From: JAENVT01 sp040005915
GTDB lineage: Bacteria; Actinomycetota; Acidimicrobiia; Acidimicrobiales; Ilumatobacteraceae
Assembly: GCA_040005915.1 (NCBI GenBank)
Contig: JBDTYA010000062.1
Span: 1-36,138 of the forward strand
Direction: 5' to 3'
Length of the DNA stretch: 36,138 nt
The notes under the pieces are model-generated. The model searched no databases. It was not told the DNA's origin and worked only from the letters and a program-made list of their open reading frames with translations. This document shows positions 31,379 to 36,138 of this stretch, in pieces. A program made the translations under genes and the position numbers. Each line of letters opens with the position of its first letter. The first letter of the stretch is position 1.

Positions 31379-31388
31379 GGATTCGAAT
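31368..31388. promoter_or_regulatory. 21-bp perfect dyad, candidate IclR operator
   Basis: The arms ATTCGAATC and GATTCGAAT are perfect inverted repeats around ATG. The site overlaps the iclR -10, the predicted transcription start and the first codons, and it ends 37 bases before the hpaB start codon. IclR-type proteins bind palindromes of this size, so the dyad could repress iclR and control hpaB together. In such GC-rich DNA, a 21-bp perfect palindrome with this AT content is unlikely to be chance. Confidence 0.65.
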
Positions 31389-31414
31389 ATAGAACATTGC
31401 ATGAGCAACAGCAA
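31386..31414 (-). promoter_or_regulatory. Candidate iclR promoter, leaderless
   Basis: On the minus strand TTGCTG (31414-31409) and TATATT (31391-31386, five of six consensus bases) are 17 bases apart. Seven bases separate the -10 from ATG 31378, so transcription should begin at or next to the start codon. Leaderless mRNAs are common in Actinobacteria. Confidence 0.5.
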
Positions 31415-31424
31415 GGAGCCTTCG

Positions 31425-32894
31425 ATGGGAGCACGGAACGGACAGCAGGTTCTCGAGCGGTTGCGATCGCAGCCGCCGGCACTGTGGGTCGAGGGAGAGC
31501 TCGTAGCCGACCCAACCACACATCCACGAACGGCCAACGCCGCGCACTCGCTGGCCGCGCTCTACGAGATGCAGCACCGGCCCGACCTCGTCGACACCAT
31601 GACGTTCGACTCGCCGACGACCGGCGACCGGGTCGGCATGAGTTTCATCGTGCCCCGGACGCGCGAGGACCTGGAGCGTCGCTCGGCGATGCACAAGGTG
31701 TGGGCCGACGCCTGCCTCGGCTTCATGGGCCGGATGCCCGACTACCTCAACGTCAACCTGATGGGCGCGGGCACCGCCGCCGAGTACTTCGGTCAATGCC
31801 GACCGCAGTTCGCGGACAACGCCCGCAACTACTTCGAGTACGTCCGCGAGAACGACCTGGCGCTGACGCATGCGCTGACCAACCCACAGGTCGACAGGCG
31901 CAAGCAGGCCTACGAGCTCAGCGACCCGTACATCGCCTTGGGCGTCGTCCGTGAAACGTCCGACGGCATCATCGTGCGTGGAGCACGGATGCTGGCGACG
32001 TTGCCGATCAGCGACGAGATCCTCATCTTCCCCTCGACGGTGGTGAAGGGCGGCGAGGAGATGAAGCCGTACGCGCTGGCGTTCGGCATCCCCAACAACA
32101 CGCCGGGCCTCTCGTTCCAGTGCCGGGAGCCGCTCGATCTCGGACGAAGCCATCGCGACCATCCGCTGGGATCGCGGTTCGACGAGATGGACGCAATGGT
32201 CTACTTCGACGACGTGCTGGTGCCGTGGGAGCGCGTGCTGTTGATGAACGACGTCGAACTGGCCAACCGGGCCTACGCGGAGACGGGCGCCGTCCTGCAC
32301 ATGGCACATCAGGTCGTCAACCTGAAGATCGCCAAGACCGAGGCGTTCCTCGGTGTGATCCAGGCCGCGATCGACATGGTCGGCTCCGGCGACGCCCCCC
32401 ACGTCCAGCAGATGGTCGCCGAGGTGATCATGATCCTCGAGATCATGAAGGGCCTCAAGATCGCCAGCGAGGCGGGGGCGACACTCAACAGATACGGCGT
32501 CATGACGCCGGCCCGCCCGCCGCTCGACGCAGCCCGCAACTGGTTCCCCGGCGTCTACCGACGGATGGTCGAGATCGTGCAACTCGTGACGACGAGCGGC
32601 CTCATCACCATCCCTACGGAGGCCGATTTCGACGGCCCGCGCGGTGCCGACATCGCCAAGTACTTGCAGGGCGCGGCAAGTTCGGCCGAGGAGCGCGTCG
32701 CCCTGTTCCGCCTGGCATGGGACATGTCGATCAGCGCGTTCGGCGGCCGCCAGTCGCACTACGAGCTGTTCTTCTTCGGCGACCCGCCGCGGATGAAACA
32801 GGCGCTCTACGGCGTCTACGACCGCACCGAGTGCGTCGACAGGGTCAATGCATTCGTCGCCGACACGGAGTGGCCGCAGAGCATCCTGCAGTAA
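31425..32894 (+). CDS. hpaB: 4-hydroxyphenylacetate 3-hydroxylase family monooxygenase (HpaB-like)
   Basis: This is a complete 489-residue HpaB-family flavin monooxygenase. Landmarks include VEGELVADPTTHP, MGRMPDYLNV, VRGARMLATLPISDEI (flavin region), SRFDEMDAMVYFDDVLVPWERV (central beta domain to helical domain), TSGLITIP and the C-terminal AFGGRQSHYELFFFGDP. Length is close to the E. coli enzyme. It needs FADH2 from a separate reductase, which is absent here. ATG 31425 is chosen for AAGGAG six bases upstream. ATG 31401 would place that ribosome-binding site inside the gene. It is divergent from iclR across a dyad. It is a paralogue of the truncated gene at 1-466, so its phenolic substrate is probably different. 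Confidence 0.9.
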   Translation: MGARNGQQVLERLRSQPPALWVEGELVADPTTHPRTANAAHSLAALYEMQHRPDLVDTMTFDSPTTGDRVGMSFIVPRTREDLERRSAMHKVWADACLGFMGRMPDYLNVNLMGAGTAAEYFGQCRPQFADNARNYFEYVRENDLALTHALTNPQVDRRKQAYELSDPYIALGVVRETSDGIIVRGARMLATLPISDEILIFPSTVVKGGEEMKPYALAFGIPNNTPGLSFQCREPLDLGRSHRDHPLGSRFDEMDAMVYFDDVLVPWERVLLMNDVELANRAYAETGAVLHMAHQVVNLKIAKTEAFLGVIQAAIDMVGSGDAPHVQQMVAEVIMILEIMKGLKIASEAGATLNRYGVMTPARPPLDAARNWFPGVYRRMVEIVQLVTTSGLITIPTEADFDGPRGADIAKYLQGAASSAEERVALFRLAWDMSISAFGGRQSHYELFFFGDPPRMKQALYGVYDRTECVDRVNAFVADTEWPQSILQ

Positions 32895-32897
32895 GGG

Positions 32898-35800
32898 TCA
32901 GTGCACCGGGTGCCGGCGGGCTTCGGCCAGCGCAGTGCGATAGCGCTCGATGTTGGCCAGCTTGACGCCTTCGTAGCCGCGGACCTGATCGATGAGGCCG
33001 ACGAGCTCCAACGAATGTTGAGGATCGGTGTTCAACATCCCACTGGCGTCTTCGACGAGCTGGATGTATTCCTTCACCATCTCACGCTCGACACGGCGCA
33101 CGTTGGCGTGACCGAACGGATCGAGGGGCGTGCCGCGTAGGCCCTTCATGCGGCGCAACGCGGCCATGACCGGCACGGACCACGAACCGAATCGCAGCTT
33201 GTGCCCGAGGCCCATCGAACGCAACATAGGCGGGTACAGGTTCCAGGTCATCTTGGCGTCGTCGCCGAACTGCGCGGCCACCTTGGCCCGACCCCCGAGC
33301 AGCAGCCTGGCGACCTCGTACTCGTCCTTGTAGGCCATGACGTGATGCAGTTGTCGCGCCACCGCCGTGGCGAACGAGCCATCGCCGCCGGCCTTCTGCT
33401 CAGCCTTGTGGGCCGCCAACACGACGCTCGCATAGCGCGCCGCGTACCGCTTGTTCTGGTAGCCGACCAGGTCACCCGCACGTCGCTCGACGAGCTCACG
33501 CAGCACCGCGTCGTCGATCCCTTCGACGTTGAACGGATGCAGGTCGTAGGCGGTGCCGGCACCGGCCGATCGCTCGACCTCCGTCGGATCCACGACCCAG
33601 CGGCGGCCCCATGCGAAGGCGGCGAGGTTGAGCTCGACCGCGGTTCCGTTCAGCTCGATGGCCCGCTCGATCGACTCGCCCGGGAGCGGGATGAACCCCG
33701 CCTGGTAAGCCACACCGACCATGAACACGTTGGCGGTCACCGTGTTGCCGAGCAACGCCGTGACGATCTGCCCGGCGTCGACGTAGAGGTTTCTCGTAGC
33801 GTTGGTGCGCTTGGTGATCTCGGCGCGGATGGGCGCGAGGTCGAGGCCGTGGGAGGCGACCTTGCCGATCATCCTGCCGGTCGGCGCGATGGTGGTGGAC
33901 ACCACTGCAACGCTGCTCTCCGGATCGAGACCGGCGAGGTTGGCAGGGGTGGCGGACGCCAACGCGTCGAATGCCAGCAGGACGCCGATCTGGCCGGGAG
34001 TTGGGTCGCCGATGGTCACCGTCGACACCACCGGGCCGGCCTTTTGGGACAACCCGGTCTGGTCGGCAGTGCGAGCATCCACGCCGGCGATCTGCGCGGC
34101 CGCGGCCAGGATTGCGCTGACGGTGACGACACCGGTTCCGCCGATCCCCGGCATGCGGATGGCGACGTCGTTGGGCACCACGATCGTCGGCACGGGCAGC
34201 GCGCCGCCTGCCTTCGCGGAGGCCCGCTTGGCCTTCTTCACCTTGCCGGGCTTCACCGTGATGAACGCCGGGCAGTCGCCCTTCAGGCAGCTGGCATCGA
34301 CGTTGCAGCTGGCCTGATCGATGACCGTCTTGCGACCGAACTCCGTCTCGGTGCTGTGCAGCGAGAGGCAGTTGGACTGCACGCCGCAGTCGCCGCAGGC
34401 CTCGCAGACCCGCTCGTCGATCATCACCCGGAACGTCGCCGGAGCGAGGACGCCGCGCTTGCGATCGCGGCGCTTCTCGGCTGCGCACTGCTGGTCATGG
34501 ATGTGCACCGTGACGCCGTCGATGACGCGGAGCTTCTCCTGTGCGTCGACGACGGAATCTCGATGCACGACATCGACACCGCTCGGGAGTTGCACGCCGC
34601 GATACTTCGCCGGATCATCGGTGGTGATGGTGATGTGCTTGACACCCTCTGCCATCAACATCCGAGTCATCTCGGGAACCGTCCGCAGGCCGGCAGCATC
34701 CTGACCGCCGGTCATCGCGACCGCGGCGTTGTAGAGGATCTTGAACGTCATGGTGGTGCCGGAAGCGACGGCCGCCTGCACCGCCAACTGACCGCTGTGG
34801 AAGTAGGTACCGTCACCCATGTTCTGGAAGAAGTGGTGGTCCTCTACGAACGGCGCCGTGCCGATCCACTGCGCGCCCTCGCCACCCATCTGGGTGATGC
34901 CGGTGACGTGACCGGTCTGCTCGCGCGGCACGATGCTGACCATCCCGTGGCAGCCGATGCCCGCACCCACCAGCGACCCCTCGGGCACGAGCAGCCCGGT
35001 GTTGTGGGGGCAGCCCGAACAGAAGAACGGCGTGCGGACGGCCTCGACACCCAGCGAGATGCGAACCGGCTCGGACTTGCGGACCGTGGCCAGCTGATCG
35101 GCAGGCACGCGCAGGGTCAGCACACGGCGCAGCGACTCGACGAGGTTGTCGCTGGTCAGCGCGCCGTAGTGGGTGATCAACGGTTTGCCCTCGTGGTCGA
35201 GCTTGCCGACGATCGCCGGCGCATTGGCACTGCCGTAGAGGACCGAGCGAACCCGGGACTCGAGGAAGTCGAGCTTGTCCTCGATCACCATGACCGTTGC
35301 CGTGCCGGTGGCAAGCTCGCGGACTGCACCGTGATCCAACGGATGCAACGCCCCGAGCTTGAGCACGCGCACACCCAGTTCGCCGAGACGCTCCTCGCTG
35401 AGGCCCAGCACGCGCAGCGCCTCGAGCACCTGCTGCATGTCGTAGCCACCGGCGACGATGCCGAGCCAGGCGTCGGCTGGATTGGTGATGAATCTGTTGA
35501 GCGGGTTGGCAGCGACGTATCGCTTCGCCCATTCGATGCGGTTGCCGAGAACCTCGATCTCCAAGGTGTTCGCGAACGGCACGCCGACGTGGCCGCTGAG
35601 GGTGGGCACCCATGGCCTGCCGTCGACCTCGAACGTCGGCAGCGCCGGGTCGAACCGGCCCGGCGAGACCTCGGCGATACCCGAACCGTCGGCGACCGGC
35701 GTCGTGATCTTCATCGCCACCCAGATACCGGTGAGGCGCGACATCGCGAATGCGTGGAACCCGAAATCCAGCACCTCCTGCACGGTTCCCGGATAGAACA

Positions 35801-36138
35801 CCGGCAGGTGCAGGGCGACCAGTGTTGGGTCGCTGCGCGAGGGGAGCGTCGACGACTTCGCGGCAGCGTCGTCGCCGACCAAAAGCACCACACCGCCCTT
35901 GCGGCCGGTGCCGCCGAAGCTCCCGTGACGGATGGCGTCACCCGCTCGATCGAGACCCGGGGACTTCCCGTACCAGAGGCCGGCGACCCCTTCGAACTTC
36001 GGTCGCTCGTACGTCTGTGCGACCTGGGAACCGAACACCGACGTTGCGGCCAGCTCCTCGTTGAGACCGGGTACGTGCACGATGTTGAGCTCGTCGAGCA
36101 ACTTGCGCTGGCTCTGAAGTTCGCGGTCGTAGCCACCG
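32898..36138 (-). CDS. Fused indolepyruvate:ferredoxin oxidoreductase-type enzyme (N-terminus beyond window)
   Basis: About 1080 residues are present, and the reading frame is open through the window end (GGYDRELQSQRKLLDEL precedes the first in-window Met). These large one-chain enzymes oxidatively decarboxylate aryl or branched 2-oxo acids to acyl-CoA and pass electrons to ferredoxin. In order of the protein there are: pyrimidine-type domains, a CSGCPHNTG block (about 35000-35030), a thiamine-diphosphate region GDGTYFHSG with a later NAAVAMTGGQ (about 34690-34820), a 4Fe-4S block CEACGDCGVQSNC plus CLKGDCP (about 34270-34415), a gamma-subunit domain opening GIGGTGVVTVSAI (about 34110-34160) and a C-terminal helical domain. 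It converges on hpaB with three bases between stops. With tyrosine-derived arylpyruvate as substrate it would feed phenylacetate-type pathways. Confidence 0.9.
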   Translation of the reverse strand, partial: GGYDRELQSQRKLLDELNIVHVPGLNEELAATSVFGSQVAQTYERPKFEGVAGLWYGKSPGLDRAGDAIRHGSFGGTGRKGGVVLLVGDDAAAKSSTLPSRSDPTLVALHLPVFYPGTVQEVLDFGFHAFAMSRLTGIWVAMKITTPVADGSGIAEVSPGRFDPALPTFEVDGRPWVPTLSGHVGVPFANTLEIEVLGNRIEWAKRYVAANPLNRFITNPADAWLGIVAGGYDMQQVLEALRVLGLSEERLGELGVRVLKLGALHPLDHGAVRELATGTATVMVIEDKLDFLESRVRSVLYGSANAPAIVGKLDHEGKPLITHYGALTSDNLVESLRRVLTLRVPADQLATVRKSEPVRISLGVEAVRTPFFCSGCPHNTGLLVPEGSLVGAGIGCHGMVSIVPREQTGHVTGITQMGGEGAQWIGTAPFVEDHHFFQNMGDGTYFHSGQLAVQAAVASGTTMTFKILYNAAVAMTGGQDAAGLRTVPEMTRMLMAEGVKHITITTDDPAKYRGVQLPSGVDVVHRDSVVDAQEKLRVIDGVTVHIHDQQCAAEKRRDRKRGVLAPATFRVMIDERVCEACGDCGVQSNCLSLHSTETEFGRKTVIDQASCNVDASCLKGDCPAFITVKPGKVKKAKRASAKAGGALPVPTIVVPNDVAIRMPGIGGTGVVTVSAILAAAAQIAGVDARTADQTGLSQKAGPVVSTVTIGDPTPGQIGVLLAFDALASATPANLAGLDPESSVAVVSTTIAPTGRMIGKVASHGLDLAPIRAEITKRTNATRNLYVDAGQIVTALLGNTVTANVFMVGVAYQAGFIPLPGESIERAIELNGTAVELNLAAFAWGRRWVVDPTEVERSAGAGTAYDLHPFNVEGIDDAVLRELVERRAGDLVGYQNKRYAARYASVVLAAHKAEQKAGGDGSFATAVARQLHHVMAYKDEYEVARLLLGGRAKVAAQFGDDAKMTWNLYPPMLRSMGLGHKLRFGSWSVPVMAALRRMKGLRGTPLDPFGHANVRRVEREMVKEYIQLVEDASGMLNTDPQHSLELVGLIDQVRGYEGVKLANIERYRTALAEARRHPVH

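Noticed and set aside
1..36138. tRNA, rRNA, transposase or phage genes
   Set aside because: Nothing in the sequence resembled these on reading. A covariance-model scan was not possible, so short RNA genes cannot be fully excluded.

Overview
The window looks like chromosomal DNA of a free-living, high-G+C actinobacterium, and probably a member of the Acidimicrobiia (Ilumatobacter-like). That is an inference from three things: strongly G/C-ending codons, many GTG starts with ATGA/GTGA gene overlaps, and a lipoprotein with a Thr/Ala/Glu-rich repeat linker. I recognise no rRNA, tRNA, insertion sequence, phage gene or CRISPR array. Almost every base is coding, and nearly all products look catabolic: ring-cleavage enzymes, luciferase-like flavin oxidoreductases, alpha/beta hydrolases, dehydrogenases, a nitrilase, an amidase and a branched-chain-amino-acid-type ABC importer.

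Left part (1-10703). A 4-hydroxyphenylacetate hydroxylase (hpaB, cut by the window start) is divergent from an overlapping hpaD-hpaH pair, a DUF2071-like gene and a luciferase-like (LLM) oxidoreductase. This is a piece of the homoprotocatechuate meta-cleavage pathway. Three minus-strand genes follow (two alpha/beta hydrolases and an inositol-monophosphatase-like enzyme). Then comes a plus-strand run: an orphan PEP-utilising phosphohistidine-domain protein, an SDR, an amidase and a small YdhR-like protein. It ends in a repeat-rich convergent junction (10698-10930).

Middle part (10917-25830). Fourteen minus-strand genes, mostly overlapping by 1-4 bases, read from the transporter downwards: substrate-binding lipoprotein, livH, livM, livG, livF, MetE-C-terminal-like protein, a second PEP-utilising phosphohistidine-domain protein, metallo-beta-lactamase-fold protein, LLM oxidoreductase, alpha/beta hydrolase, MFS exporter, HAD-SnoaL fusion, nitrilase, SDR. 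I read this as one uptake-and-degradation locus for an unidentified, possibly nitrogen-bearing small molecule. Hairpins at 20897, 19630 and 17874 may subdivide the transcript.

Right part (25903-36138). A divergent promoter region serves the transporter operon and an alpha/beta hydrolase. Next are another hydrolase, a third LLM oxidoreductase, a LysR regulator overlapping an SDR, twin hairpins, an IclR regulator, a second hpaB-family gene and a fused indolepyruvate:ferredoxin-oxidoreductase-type enzyme that runs off the window end. A perfect 21-bp dyad covers the -10 and start of iclR and lies just upstream of hpaB. It is the clearest operator in the window.

The most unusual items are the two paralogous proteins that carry a phosphohistidine swivelling domain but no ATP-binding domain, the long inverted repeat whose loop carries the start codon of the metallo-beta-lactamase gene, the repeat-built convergent junction near 10.8 kb, and the IclR dyad with a predicted leaderless promoter. 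All enzyme assignments come from reading motifs and remembered family sequences, not from database searches.
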